NCBI GenBank assembly: GCA_964537925.1
Contig: CAZICV010000002.1
Span: forward strand, 62,001-126,000
DNA length: 64,000 nucleotides
Reading direction: 5' to 3'
Source: SLDF01 sp964537925
GTDB lineage: Bacteria; Bacteroidota; Bacteroidia; Chitinophagales; Saprospiraceae
Part shown: positions 18,030-26,630 of the stretch, piece by piece
Layout of the letters: every line of letters begins with the position of its first letter
Numbering within the stretch: position 1 is the first letter of the stretch
The notes under the pieces: generated by a model
Told to the model about the DNA's origin: nothing
Seen by the model: only the letters and a program-made list of their open reading frames with translations
Database searches by the model: none
Position numbers and translations under genes: made by a program

Positions 18030-18864
18030 GGCGCTGAAAGTTGAAGGCCTGAAAGAGGTCCTCACCCAAATAAGTGATACCTGTTTGCGACTGGGTATTG
18101 ACTTCTTTATTGTCGGGGCGGTGGCGCGAAATCTCTGGCTAGTAGAAAATCAGATAGAAGCTTCCGGTACAAGAGATGTAGATCTTGCTGTTTTTATACC
18201 TAATAACGATGCTTACCATCACCTTCAGGAGGCTTTAAAAGAGAAATACGCTTACGAGCATAGCAGAGAAAATGCATTTTGTATGTTAACTCCTGAAGGA
18301 GTGATTGTTGATCTGCTACCGTTCGGTGCAATAGCCGACGAAGATCAGGTGATCTTGGATGGCGTCGGTCTTGCAAAGATTAACCTAGCTGGTTTCAATG
18401 AAGTATTTCAATCAGGTCTGTCAGAAGTCCATATCGGTGAGGAAAACTATAAAGCCTGTTCCATACCTGCGATGGTGATTCTGAAGATGATCGCATTTGA
18501 TGATCGTCCGGACCGGAGGATAAAAGATGTGAAAGATATAGCTTCGATATGTAGGTATTACCCAGATATCGAAACCGACATGATCTGGTCGGATCATTTC
18601 GATCTATATGGAGGCACCCTTGAACATGATGAAGTGGCTATGATCGTACTCGGCCGTGAAATGAGTAAGGTAATAACGATTAATGCTGCCTTGCGAGATA
18701 GAATATGCAGCATCATCGATACGGCTCTGGAAGAGCGTTCGCAATTTTTGGTACATATGATAGATGATGCGGAGCAAGAAACACTTGAGATGAAAAGCAG
18801 GTGCCTGCGACATATCAGACAGGGACTGTTATGGCAGTGGAATTCTACCCCTGCTTCGCCATGA
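18010..18864 (+). CDS. AbiEii/AbiGii-family nucleotidyltransferase toxin
   Basis: This 284-residue protein has a polymerase-beta-like nucleotidyltransferase core. The GAVARN motif (36-41), the metal-binding pair Asp56/Asp58 in TRDVDLAVF and a third acidic residue, Asp101 in VIVDLLPFG, are intact, so it is likely active. AbiEii toxins transfer nucleotides to RNA targets (tRNA acceptor stems in related MenT enzymes) and stall growth, including during phage infection. It overlaps the antitoxin gene by 20 bp. Its 3' end also overlaps the convergent SnoaL-like gene by 20 bp. Confidence 0.87.
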   Translation: MSKISYEALKVEGLKEVLTQISDTCLRLGIDFFIVGAVARNLWLVENQIEASGTRDVDLAVFIPNNDAYHHLQEALKEKYAYEHSRENAFCMLTPEGVIVDLLPFGAIADEDQVILDGVGLAKINLAGFNEVFQSGLSEVHIGEENYKACSIPAMVILKMIAFDDRPDRRIKDVKDIASICRYYPDIETDMIWSDHFDLYGGTLEHDEVAMIVLGREMSKVITINAALRDRICSIIDTALEERSQFLVHMIDDAEQETLEMKSRCLRHIRQGLLWQWNSTPASP

Positions 18865-19318
18865 ACTCGCCCAGGCTCTGTCGAGCCGCTTCCCTTACCT
18901 TGCGGCGCAGCGAAGGCAGCCAGCCTGCCAGCAAGCCTATTGGTCCCAGCGCCTGCCGCGCCCAGGTATAGAAGCCGAAGCTATCCGTGTGGCGGCGTAT
19001 GCGCCCTTCGCCGTCGAACTCAAAAGAAGCTTTGACCTGGTTGACTACCTGCCGTCCGGTCTTGGTGAACGTATAGGTCGCCGTCCACTCGGCGCTGCCC
19101 GTATGATCATTCGCCTGTACAGCGGTGAACTCCAGTTCCATGTCTCGTCCGCTGCGGATCAGCATCTCCCACATGGCCCGCACCTGTGCGGCATCCAGGT
19201 CGCGGAATACCGCATCGCTGAACACTGCATCATCGGCGTAGCAGGCCTGCATCGTGCGGAAGTCCTTTTGCCGGAAAGCTTCATAAAACCGGTGGATGAG
19301 TTGAGCGTTCGGGTGCAT
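18845..19318 (-). CDS. SnoaL-like / NTF2 fold protein
   Basis: This 157-residue protein begins NAQLIHRFYEAFRQKDFRTMQACYADDAVFSD, the canonical SnoaL/NTF2 opening helix and strand. It continues with a cone-shaped barrel pattern and a basic C-terminal tail of about 40 residues beyond the domain. It is an enzyme-like or ligand-binding cytosolic protein without assigned substrate. The last 20 bp overlap the end of the AbiEii toxin gene, which suggests that the toxin operon was placed directly against it. Confidence 0.85.
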   Translation of the reverse strand: MHPNAQLIHRFYEAFRQKDFRTMQACYADDAVFSDAVFRDLDAAQVRAMWEMLIRSGRDMELEFTAVQANDHTGSAEWTATYTFTKTGRQVVNQVKASFEFDGEGRIRRHTDSFGFYTWARQALGPIGLLAGWLPSLRRKVREAARQSLGEFMAKQG

Positions 19319-19360
19319 ATATCGCTAGGATTTGTAACAAAACAAGTAGAATCGTACGGA

Positions 19361-20599
19361 TCATCCGCAGCCGTGCTCCAACAGCATCTGCCAGTCGATG
19401 TCCTGCACAGGTTCGATGCTTTCCAGGTATGCTGTCCAGGCCCGTTCCAGCTCCGGGACCGTAAACCCGTATATATCCGCGAATGCATCGAAACCGGCTG
19501 TCCAGAGCCTGCGCATACGATCGAGGCCGTATCTTTCATAAAGATACTTGAAGATCCCGGCACTTTGCAGGTAAGCCACCAGTTCGTTTTCAGCCGCCAT
19601 CCGGTCGAAGTCACCGATCAGGGTCTGCAGTGGTACGGCGTGGCCTTCGCGCAGCATATAGGCATTGATCGAGTAGACGGGATTGTCGTAGAAGCAGCGG
19701 TTGTCTGCATAGACTGCGCTGCCTTCATTGAGCAGCCGGGAGTGGGTGATGCCCCAGACCTCGTTGGCCATCAGGTGGAACAGCTCGTGTGTAAACTGTC
19801 CGCGCCGCCCGTCGCCGTTATATACAAAGAAGACGAGATCGTGACCGGGACAGGCCAGCCCGCCCCGTACATGAAACCCCGTGAGCGCTTCCATCTCGTC
19901 CGCAGAATCCGTGAACACGAAGTGTACACCGCGCGTATAGGCCGGTACGTCCAGCAGAGCAAGTATATGGTAGTAGGACTTGGTCAGTTCTTCCCGCACC
20001 AGGTCCAGGTGTTGCGCCGTATAAGAGGCGCCGTGGAAGTATATCCGGGCAAACGAGTGGTTGACAGAGAGAAAAGGTAGCTCCTCGCTCTCCAGGAATT
20101 GCCGGGCATAGTCTGTCAAAGGGTAAAACCGTGTGCCGGGTATATCCGGTGTGATCTGTGTTCGCTCTGCATATACGGCCGCCCGTCGCGCGGCCTGTTC
20201 CGCGTTGTCCTTCAACCTGCTCAGCAATGGCTGCCATCGCCTGTCTCGGTGCAGGGAGCTTAGTTCCGGCTCTGTCGCAGTGCGCTCCTCCCCGGCAAAA
20301 CTCAGTTCACCGGCCAGCCGGTCCAGGCACCTGAAAGCTTCATTTTGGGCGCCGGCGCGCGCCCATGCACAGGCGGCGGCGTAGAGTATGTCGGGGGTAG
20401 CGACGATCAGTCCGCGTTCGACCGGTATGAGCAGAGAGGCTTCGTATGCCTGGGCGGCGCCGCGATAGTCGGCACGCTCATAGAGTGCACCGGCGCGCTG
20501 CAGCTCAGCCACGTATGCATAGTAGCCGGGGAAGCCCTTCTGAGCAGCGGCCGAGAGGGGCAGGAGGACAGATAACCATATGAGAAGAAGGTATTTCAT
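19361..20599 (-). CDS. Exported gluzincin-like metallopeptidase
   Basis: The 412-residue protein starts at the ATG at 20599, which opens a signal peptide (MKYLLLIWLSVLLPLSAAAQ). The frame upstream to 20722 is not coding. After a helical, TPR-like N-terminal part (GALYERADYRGAAQAYEASL) comes a zinc-peptidase helix, FTHELFHLMANE, with the HExxH zinc motif (HELFH). A downstream LNEGSAVYADN glutamate is the probable third ligand. This matches the peptidase MA/M1-like superfamily. The substrate is unknown; the location is periplasm or cell surface. Confidence 0.78.
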   Translation of the reverse strand: MKYLLLIWLSVLLPLSAAAQKGFPGYYAYVAELQRAGALYERADYRGAAQAYEASLLIPVERGLIVATPDILYAAACAWARAGAQNEAFRCLDRLAGELSFAGEERTATEPELSSLHRDRRWQPLLSRLKDNAEQAARRAAVYAERTQITPDIPGTRFYPLTDYARQFLESEELPFLSVNHSFARIYFHGASYTAQHLDLVREELTKSYYHILALLDVPAYTRGVHFVFTDSADEMEALTGFHVRGGLACPGHDLVFFVYNGDGRRGQFTHELFHLMANEVWGITHSRLLNEGSAVYADNRCFYDNPVYSINAYMLREGHAVPLQTLIGDFDRMAAENELVAYLQSAGIFKYLYERYGLDRMRRLWTAGFDAFADIYGFTVPELERAWTAYLESIEPVQDIDWQMLLEHGCG

Positions 20600-20867
20600 G
20601 GGGTAATGTTGTTGTTTGAGATCGTTTGCATGGGGGCCGTGCAAAGATAAGCGGCTCCGACCAGGCGGTCGGGACGTATCGACAGATACGGCGTATAGAT
20701 GGGCCGGAGGTCTGTCCTGCACGACATAAGCCCTGTCCCTATGTTTAGTCGGCGCACTCGATCAGGCTTATTGGGATATATTTTATATCTTTGTCGGATA
20801 TATTTTGTTCAAGGGTATCTATTTGGTTCGGGAATACTTATCCCCGGTGCGCTTAGAGGAGTCCATT
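20600..20867. other. Divergent intergenic region with a -7 box
   Basis: A perfect Bacteroidota -7 box, TATCTTTG, lies at 20786-20793 in the + direction, 75 nt before the higA remnant. Between the box and the remnant there is room for no toxin gene; the usual HigB partner is absent. Confidence 0.5.
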
Positions 20868-21236
20868 ATGCAGCGGAAAGTAATCAATACGGAAGTAGAA
20901 TATCGCACGGCCGTGGCCAGGCTGGAACTGATCTTCGACACTAAGCCGAATACATTGCAAGGGGAGGAACTGGAGTCGCTTTCGCTGCTCATCGACCATT
21001 ACGAGCGAGAGGTATCACCCATAGATCCTCCGGATCCTGTTGATGTGATCCGCTTCCGTATGGAGCAGACAGGTATGCAGCATAAATAGCTGGCTGTAGC
21101 GATCGGCTCCCAAGGCCGTACCAGTGAGATCCTGCACCGAAAGCGAAAGTTGTCGTTGGAGATGATCCGTAAACTGGGTATCCCGAAGGATGTCCTGGCG
21201 CAGGAATATCCGACTTACACCTTTTCTGTATGTTGA
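20868..21236 (+). pseudogene. HigA-family antitoxin pseudogene (nonsense mutation)
   Basis: Reading from ATG 20868, the frame gives VINTEVEYRTAVARLELIFDT, then DPVDVIRFRMEQTGMQHK, a TAG at 21087-21089, and then LAVAIGSQGRTSEILHRKRK and LSLEMIRKLGIP before a TGA at 21234. The part after the TAG is the helix-turn-helix of COG5499/HigA antitoxins, in the same frame. A single G-to-T change of a Glu (or a change of an Asp) codon explains the stop. About four residues before LGIP are also missing. No HigB toxin is adjacent. The intact upstream piece could still make a 73-residue protein lacking most of the DNA-binding domain. Confidence 0.82.
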
Positions 21237-21261
21237 TTTGCATATATCATTGAAAATCTGT

Positions 21262-21274
21262 ATCTTAATAAGAT
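21262..21274 (-). repeat. Short intergenic palindrome, copy 1 (minus orientation)
   Basis: The core ATCTTATTAAGAT (read on the minus strand) is followed by AC, as in the other copies at 24252, 30890, 31148, 39647, 41968 and 42636. It lies 22 nt beyond the stop of the methyltransferase gene (21296..21934). Confidence 0.7.
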
Positions 21275-21295
21275 AGGGTGTGACGAAATATGTGA

Positions 21296-21934
21296 TCAAT
21301 TCCGGTCGGTTTTCTGAGCGATCAGTGCTACATGCACTTCGGCCGATCCATCGCGGCGCGTATACGGGTGATTGAGCCGGTGGAGGATGCGAAAGCCGGA
21401 CTCTTCCAGTTCCCGGTATAGCTCTGCAGTCCGGTAGTAGCGGAAGAAGACCCTGCTGCCGTCCGATCCGGTCTGGTAGCCCGAGAGTTCCGGCGCGCCG
21501 TCTACGAAACTGAGATACAATGCACCGCCCGTATCCAGCAACCTATGGCAGTCCTGCAGCAGGAGGGAGCAGTCTTCATCATAGAGGTAGGGAATACAGA
21601 AGCCGCATACGATCCCATCGTAGGGACCGGTCAGCTGTCCCGTATCCCTGGCGTCGAGCACCCTGCATTCGGCGGCTGGGTTGTTTTGTGCAGCCAGGGC
21701 TACCATCGATGGTGCGGCATCTGTAGCGAGTACTTTCGCTCCGGGCAGCTTCTGCAGCAGGTAGCGGGTGATGTTGCCGGGACCGCAGCCCAGCTCGAGT
21801 ATCCGGGGGCTCTCAGGCAGCAGGGCACAGAAGCGGTCATAGCTCTCGTCATAGAGCGTCATATCCATGAACCGCTCCTGGTAGAGCGCTGATAATCGGT
21901 CCCAGGTACCGATGTTTTCCCGGTATTTGTCCAT
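21296..21934 (-). CDS. Class I SAM-dependent methyltransferase
   Basis: This 212-residue methyltransferase has a clear motif I, ILELGCGPGNITRYLL (about 45-60). The acidic residue of motif II is VLATDAAPSMVALA, and YDGIVCGFCIPYLYDEDC follows at motif IV. The first 40 residues form a helical cap as in small-molecule methyltransferases. The substrate is not indicated. It is followed by a palindromic repeat and lies 30 nt downstream of an AHSA1 gene on the same strand, so the two may be co-transcribed. Confidence 0.92.
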   Translation of the reverse strand: MDKYRENIGTWDRLSALYQERFMDMTLYDESYDRFCALLPESPRILELGCGPGNITRYLLQKLPGAKVLATDAAPSMVALAAQNNPAAECRVLDARDTGQLTGPYDGIVCGFCIPYLYDEDCSLLLQDCHRLLDTGGALYLSFVDGAPELSGYQTGSDGSRVFFRYYRTAELYRELEESGFRILHRLNHPYTRRDGSAEVHVALIAQKTDRN

Positions 21935-21964
21935 ATGGTTGGATTCAGGCTGTGATGAGTAGGT

Positions 21965-22426
21965 TTATTCCGGCTTCTGCGGGAACTTATCGGCCACGAG
22001 ATTGAGCCGGATACCGTGTTCGAGCCAGGCTTTCAGGCCGTCGAGTACCGTAGTGAAGCCGCCCGTATTGTCGCGGATCGCCTGCAACAGTTCTTCTCCG
22101 GTCTGCGGGAAGCCGTAGTTGCGGATCACGACATAGGTCGCATCCGGCCCCCAGGCGTCGAAGCTGAACGCTACGGTCGTGGCCGGGTCGTCCCATTCGA
22201 TCACTATGCGTTCATTGGGCGCGATCTCCTTGACCAGCAGGGTGGTGGAGACCCCGTACATCTCCCATTCCCAGGTGATGGTCCTGCCCGCTTCCAGGCG
22301 GCCGCTACTGTGGGTAAACCAGAACTGCCGGGTGATCTCCGGGTCGATGAATGCCTCGAATACGGTCTCCGCCGGTCTGCGGATCAGCATTTGGGTCTCG
22401 ACGTAAGGCGGGGTTGTCTGAGTCAT
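21965..22426 (-). CDS. SRPBCC / AHSA1 domain protein
   Basis: This 153-residue single AHSA1 (activator of Hsp90 ATPase homologue 1-like) domain protein has the opening MLIRRPAETVFEAFIDPEITRQFWFTHSSGRLEAG and the family segment NERIVIEWDD. A C-terminal helix carries LDGLKAWLEHG. These bacterial proteins form a helix-grip cavity and bind unknown ligands. It is upstream of the methyltransferase gene on the same strand. Confidence 0.92.
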   Translation of the reverse strand: MTQTTPPYVETQMLIRRPAETVFEAFIDPEITRQFWFTHSSGRLEAGRTITWEWEMYGVSTTLLVKEIAPNERIVIEWDDPATTVAFSFDAWGPDATYVVIRNYGFPQTGEELLQAIRDNTGGFTTVLDGLKAWLEHGIRLNLVADKFPQKPE

Positions 22427-22560
22427 TTAGATGTCGTTAGTTATACTTCCTTATCTTTACGGCAGAAAGCTTATTCCCGGTAGCCCCTGAAGCCCCTTCA
22501 AGCTATCGGTTTTCGTTTTTTAAGGGCCTTTCTGTACCTGTTTTTCTTCCATCAACTGTA

Positions 22561-23196
22561 TCACTTCTTCTCAAACAGCCGATAGATATCGCTGATCTCG
22601 GCGGCGATGCGCGGGAAGTCGATTTTCAGATCTACCAGTCGCCCCGTCCGCATATCGAATACCCAGCCGTGGATACGAATCCGGTTTTCGATGGCGGCGA
22701 GTTGTACTTCCTTGGTCTTGGCCACATTGATGCACTGTTCAAGCACATTCAGCTCCACCAGCCTGTCGTAGCGTTCCTCTTCGGATTCGATGGCATTGAG
22801 TTCCTCCTTGTGGGTACGGTATACGTCCCGGATATTGCGCAGCCAGGGATTGAGCAGCCCCATATCTTTGGGCAGCATAGCTGCGCGGATACCGCCGCAG
22901 TTGTAGTGACCGCATACGATGATATCGCTGACCCGGAGGTGGACTACAGCATAGGTGATCACGGAGAGCACGTTCAAGTCGTTGTTGGGCGCCAGGTTGG
23001 CGATGTTGCGGTGTACGAATACTTCGCCGGGACGTGCGCCCATGAGCGTCTCTGCGGTGACGCGGCTGTCTGAGCAGCCGATATAGAGGTACTTGGGACT
23101 CTGGCTCTCCGCCAGTTCCTCGAAGTACTGCGGCGACTGTTGCAGTTGTTTCGTTATCCAGGCTTCGTTGTTGCGGAATATCTGTTCTATTTCCAT
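22561..23196 (-). CDS. can: Beta-class carbonic anhydrase
   Basis: This 211-residue enzyme interconverts CO2 and bicarbonate. The zinc ligands Cys41, His97 and Cys100 and the Asp43/Arg45 dyad are present in IGCSDSRVTAE and VCGHYNCGGI. The length and the internal block NLAPNNDLNVLSVITYAV match E. coli Can. It is 33 nt downstream of a bestrophin-family gene, on the same strand, so the two are very probably co-transcribed. A more divergent relative is encoded at 49020..49550. Confidence 0.96.
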   Translation of the reverse strand: MEIEQIFRNNEAWITKQLQQSPQYFEELAESQSPKYLYIGCSDSRVTAETLMGARPGEVFVHRNIANLAPNNDLNVLSVITYAVVHLRVSDIIVCGHYNCGGIRAAMLPKDMGLLNPWLRNIRDVYRTHKEELNAIESEEERYDRLVELNVLEQCINVAKTKEVQLAAIENRIRIHGWVFDMRTGRLVDLKIDFPRIAAEISDIYRLFEKK

Positions 23197-23229
23197 CGTT
23201 GGTTTCGTTTTTTGGTTAGAGATAAGGCA

Positions 23230-24150
23230 TTACATCACATACTCTCCGCCGACGCTCTCCACGGGCGGCGGTATATCCGTAGCACCAAGCATTTCCAGCA
23301 GGTTGATCTCGATGGTGCGGGTGATCTGGTCCAGGGGGATGCCGGTCGGGTTGTCCGCTTCGAAGGGGTTAAGCAGCGAACTGCCGATAGCCTGTATGGT
23401 GAAGAATACGTACCCGGTGAGCGTGCCGAACACGATGGACCATATGCCGACCGAGTTGCCGATGCTCATGGTCACACCGTATACGAAGAACCAGATAAAA
23501 CCCCTGGCATAGGAGTTGTAAGTGGTCGGGAAGACGGTATTGCGGATGCGTTCGGATTTGCCCATATCATCGCAGAAGGCGGTGATCATCCGGTTGTGCT
23601 CGAGAAAGCGGAACCCGTCGACGGCTCCGTGCCGGTAGAGCTGCTCCAGGTCCCGGGACTGTAGGGAGAGCAGTGCATTGTGGAGATTGCCCTGGCCCGC
23701 GATACCGGCCCGGTCTTCCGGTCCGAGGTATTGTTCCATGCCGGACAGGTCTTCCGAGCGGCGCAGGTATGCTTTGAGCGCATAGAGAAAAGCGATATGC
23801 CGCCGGATCAGCCGGGTACGGTTGTCATTGAGTTCGTCGGCGGTCGTATCGGCGGTCGGGGAGGTGTAGGCAAGCAGTTGCCTGGCCCAGGTACGGGAGT
23901 TATTGACGATCGAGCCCCATATCTTGCGGGCCTCCCACCAGCGGTCATAGGCCTGGTTGTTGTTGAAACCGATGAAGAATGCCAGCGCCGTACCCAGTAT
24001 CGTAGGCACGAAAGGCGGGAAGGAAAAATACTTGCTCAGCCAGAGTTCGTTGATGAAATAGGCGGCGGAACAGGTGATGACGGAAAAAAACAGGTTTTTC
24101 CAGGTGCCTGTCACTACGCGGTGTATGCGTATGTTCTCTGTCAGGATCAT
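23230..24150 (-). CDS. Bestrophin-family anion channel (UPF0187)
   Basis: The 306-residue membrane protein starts at the ATG at 24150 (MILTENIRIHRVVTGTW); the frame further upstream is not conserved. The family block FFIGFNNNQAYDRWWEARKIWG is present, with four main membrane segments. Bacterial bestrophins are pentameric ion channels; photosynthetic relatives carry bicarbonate. The tight pairing with carbonic anhydrase (33 nt) suggests a bicarbonate-related role here, which is inferred. Confidence 0.92.
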   Translation of the reverse strand: MILTENIRIHRVVTGTWKNLFFSVITCSAAYFINELWLSKYFSFPPFVPTILGTALAFFIGFNNNQAYDRWWEARKIWGSIVNNSRTWARQLLAYTSPTADTTADELNDNRTRLIRRHIAFLYALKAYLRRSEDLSGMEQYLGPEDRAGIAGQGNLHNALLSLQSRDLEQLYRHGAVDGFRFLEHNRMITAFCDDMGKSERIRNTVFPTTYNSYARGFIWFFVYGVTMSIGNSVGIWSIVFGTLTGYVFFTIQAIGSSLLNPFEADNPTGIPLDQITRTIEINLLEMLGATDIPPPVESVGGEYVM

Positions 24151-24544
24151 AGCTGTATCGGATGGCCTCGGTAACAAATATACAATACTGCAGTGGTGAA
24201 GGCATCGCCGCAGGTAGCTTATCTCCGGGCATCGACGGATGAGGCAGGCCCATCTTATTAAGATACGGATTTTTAACGGTAATCCTGAGGGGATGGGCCT
24301 GCTTTTTACCGGGGTCACCTGTGTTCGCCGCTACAAAGCGCTGAGCTGCCAATGAGACCTGAAGACTTGCCTGATCACGCAATTCTTTTTCCCCGGATTG
24401 TTCATTGTTTAATGAACATATACGCTTTTAATATACTGATAGACAGTTATTTGGGATCGAATGATGTTCATTGTTGATACTGTAGCCGTTAAATCCGAAA
24501 AATGCCTTTCGCCCGGCTGATCCCGGGGAGTAGTATGGGCGGTT
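24151..24544. other. Intergenic region with palindromic sites
   Basis: No gene is seen. It contains copy 2 of the ATCTTATTAAGAT element and an 8-bp inverted repeat, TGTTCATT-GTTT-AATGAACA (24399-24418). A direct copy of TGTTCATTGTT lies at 24465-24475. The latter two may be regulator sites. Confidence 0.5.
24252..24264 (+). repeat. Short intergenic palindrome, copy 2
   Basis: Perfect core ATCTTATTAAGAT with the typical flanks CCC before and ACGG plus a T-run after. It lies upstream of the bestrophin gene. Confidence 0.75.
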
Positions 24545-25219
24545 TCACTTCCTGTCGCTAGAGTCCTCCGGGTACTCCTCCAGTTGCTCCAGCAGGTTCA
24601 GTGACTGCATCAGCGGCGTCCATTCCCTGCCGTTGAAGATGAGGCGAAACCAGCGCTGGTGGCGGTTTTCGTAGCGGATATGGCGAAACAGCCAGATCGC
24701 CGCCCAGGTGAAAGCCCCCGTTACGAGCCCCTGTATGCAGTAGTAGAGGGGGCCGCCATTGTACAGCAGCTCTTCCGAGATATAGAAAGTCGTCCACAGC
24801 GGCAGTTGCAGGAAGAGGATGCGCGTCACCCAGAGGGTAGAGGACCTGAGTCCGTTCAGCCTTCGCTGCGTCTCCAGGACCGACTGCGAGATATCCGTCC
24901 CGCGGATCAGGATCAGCTGGTAGAGGTAGACGATCACGGCCGCCGCAGTCAGGAGGACCTGCAGGGAGGCCGACACCAGGAAGAAAACGCTCACCTCGTC
25001 CGCTGCGTACCGGGCCAGGTGTACCAGTATATAGCCGACCACCAGGACCCAGAGTATGCCTGTCGCCAGCGCAAAGAGCTTGGGCGGCTGCATGGTACCC
25101 AGTAGCGAGCGTATTTTGAGTGCAGACAGGTCGGCCGCCTGGCTGCGGTTGATGCGGAGCAGTTCGTTGAGCCTGCTGTCGTAGCTGCTCCACATGCGGA
25201 GGATATCTTCTTGTTCCAT
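24545..25219 (-). CDS. Membrane protein encoded with an ECF sigma factor
   Basis: The 224-residue protein starts at ATG 25219 (MEQEDILRMWSSYDSRLNELLRINR). It has a short cytosolic N-terminal helix region followed by about four membrane segments (near 51-70, 80-100, 135-155 and 165-182). Its gene begins 5 nt after the sigma-factor gene, so they are co-transcribed. The position is where an anti-sigma factor is expected. No zinc-binding anti-sigma motif is seen, so that role is only inferred. Confidence 0.75.
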   Translation of the reverse strand: MEQEDILRMWSSYDSRLNELLRINRSQAADLSALKIRSLLGTMQPPKLFALATGILWVLVVGYILVHLARYAADEVSVFFLVSASLQVLLTAAAVIVYLYQLILIRGTDISQSVLETQRRLNGLRSSTLWVTRILFLQLPLWTTFYISEELLYNGGPLYYCIQGLVTGAFTWAAIWLFRHIRYENRHQRWFRLIFNGREWTPLMQSLNLLEQLEEYPEDSSDRK

Positions 25220-25224
25220 GACTT

Positions 25225-25737
25225 TTATTCTGGTTTGAATTGAGTGAACCTGTTCTTTAACTGTTGTTTGATACGTGCGACCCTGGTGCCTACATGCGTT
25301 GGCGTCAGGCCGAGTATATGGCTGATCTCTTGCTGCGTCTTTCGTTCGAGCCAGAGCAGGATCACGGCCCGGTCGATCTCCCGGAGTTCCCGGATACATT
25401 GGTGGAGGTATTCCAGTGCAGCTTCCGCCTCCGTGTCCGCCGGTCCCTCGTCCAGGCTCAGTATGCTGTCCGGCAGCGCCTGGTTGACCCCGCTTCTGCG
25501 GTTTTCGCCGCGTACATGGGATATGGCCGTATTGAGCGCTATGCGGTATATCCAGGTGGAGTGCCGGTACTGCGGATCATACCGGTGGAATGAGCGCCAA
25601 AGCTGTACCAGTATCTCCTGTACCAGGTCCTGCCGGTCGTCTGCAGAGGAGGTGTAGGCCCGGGCCACCTTGTAGATGATCCCTTTGTGACTGTCTGTCA
25701 CGGCCAGGAATTGCCCGGTCCTGTCTTCAGCCTTCAT
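25225..25737 (-). CDS. ECF-type RNA polymerase sigma factor
   Basis: This 170-residue sigma-70 family ECF protein has region 2 with DRQDLVQEILVQLWRSFHRYD and the aromatic segment STWIYRIALNTAISHVR, and region 4 with IDRAVILLWLERKTQQEISHILGLTPTHVGTRVARIK as helix-turn-helix. It directs RNA polymerase to a small regulon. A membrane protein gene follows immediately and could be its regulator. Confidence 0.94.
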   Translation of the reverse strand: MKAEDRTGQFLAVTDSHKGIIYKVARAYTSSADDRQDLVQEILVQLWRSFHRYDPQYRHSTWIYRIALNTAISHVRGENRRSGVNQALPDSILSLDEGPADTEAEAALEYLHQCIRELREIDRAVILLWLERKTQQEISHILGLTPTHVGTRVARIKQQLKNRFTQFKPE

Positions 25738-25882
25738 AGTAGTTGTTTCTGTATGTCATTTTCATCGTCTTTTTCGGTATTGCAAGCCGGTCTTGTTAGT
25801 TGACCGGTTGCTATATGATTCGCAGGCCTGCAGGAAATATCACAGTTTCTGCAGGCTTTTTTGCGATCCTGTTGAAAGATAA

Positions 25883-26086
25883 CTATCTGCGCGTCGCCTG
25901 TTGCTTGCGCCTGGTGGACCTGGTGTCCTGCTCGCCCGCTTGCTGTTTGGCGTGGACCTCCGGGTTCAGTTGTCTTTTGCCCATAGCGGATAGCGGCACG
26001 CCGCCGGTGAGTCCCAGGCCGAGCGAGGCCAGGATGATGAGGACGACCAGCAGCGTGAGCCGCAGCGCCTTTTTCAGACGTTTCAT
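25883..26086 (-). CDS. Small single-pass membrane protein
   Basis: This 67-residue protein starts at ATG 26086. It has a basic start, a long hydrophobic helix (LRLTLLVVLIILASLGLGL) followed by GGVPL, and a polar basic tail. Short proteins of this pattern are common in this group, and their function is unknown. No neighbour gives a hint. Confidence 0.55.
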   Translation of the reverse strand: MKRLKKALRLTLLVVLIILASLGLGLTGGVPLSAMGKRQLNPEVHAKQQAGEQDTRSTRRKQQATRR

Positions 26087-26193
26087 AGTGGTGGTGGAAA
26101 TGTTAAGTGGCGCCTTTGCACGGCAATGTGTGCAAGGCAATCGGATCTCGTCGTTTGCCGCAGTACAGGGCGGCTGCGGAGCGGAGCGCTCCG

Positions 26194-26541
26194 TCAGTAC
26201 GAGACGGCGAGGTCAGATCCGGCCCGGGGCAGGAGAGGGCGGAGCAGCCGGGCGGACCGTGTAGCGGCTACGGAAGCATGTATACGCAGGTGCTTTGCCA
26301 GCCTGGCCTGGCAAAGCCGGTCGACCAGCAGCAATACCGCCGGGCGGAATCGCGGCGATGGTCCTGCACGATGCATCCGGGCGATGGCACGGCACAGTAC
26401 GGACAGGGAGCTACGGGTCCTTCTCCGCGTCCCTGCTGCAAACAGTTCTGTCTGCACAGACGATAAACCCGGCGACAACGCCGGTACGCTGAACGTACAC
26501 AGACCCAGCAGGGACAGCAGCGCTATCAGCCGGTGGATCAT
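26194..26541 (-). CDS. Possible small exported protein
   Basis: This 115-residue frame from ATG 26541 opens with a signal-peptide-like stretch (MIHRLIALLSLLGLCTFSVPALS), followed by an Arg/Ala/Leu-rich region without recognisable domain. A 10-bp inverted repeat lies inside it (26292-26317). The signal-like start supports it. The biased composition could equally come from a GC-rich non-coding stretch. Confidence 0.4.
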   Translation of the reverse strand: MIHRLIALLSLLGLCTFSVPALSPGLSSVQTELFAAGTRRRTRSSLSVLCRAIARMHRAGPSPRFRPAVLLLVDRLCQARLAKHLRIHASVAATRSARLLRPLLPRAGSDLAVSY

Positions 26542-26630
26542 CTTGTGCCGGAGGCCGGTTCGGTACCCGTTCATACGGGCAAAGATACGGCTTTGCGTTG
26601 GCGCCAGGGCAGCATAGTGTGACCGGGGCT

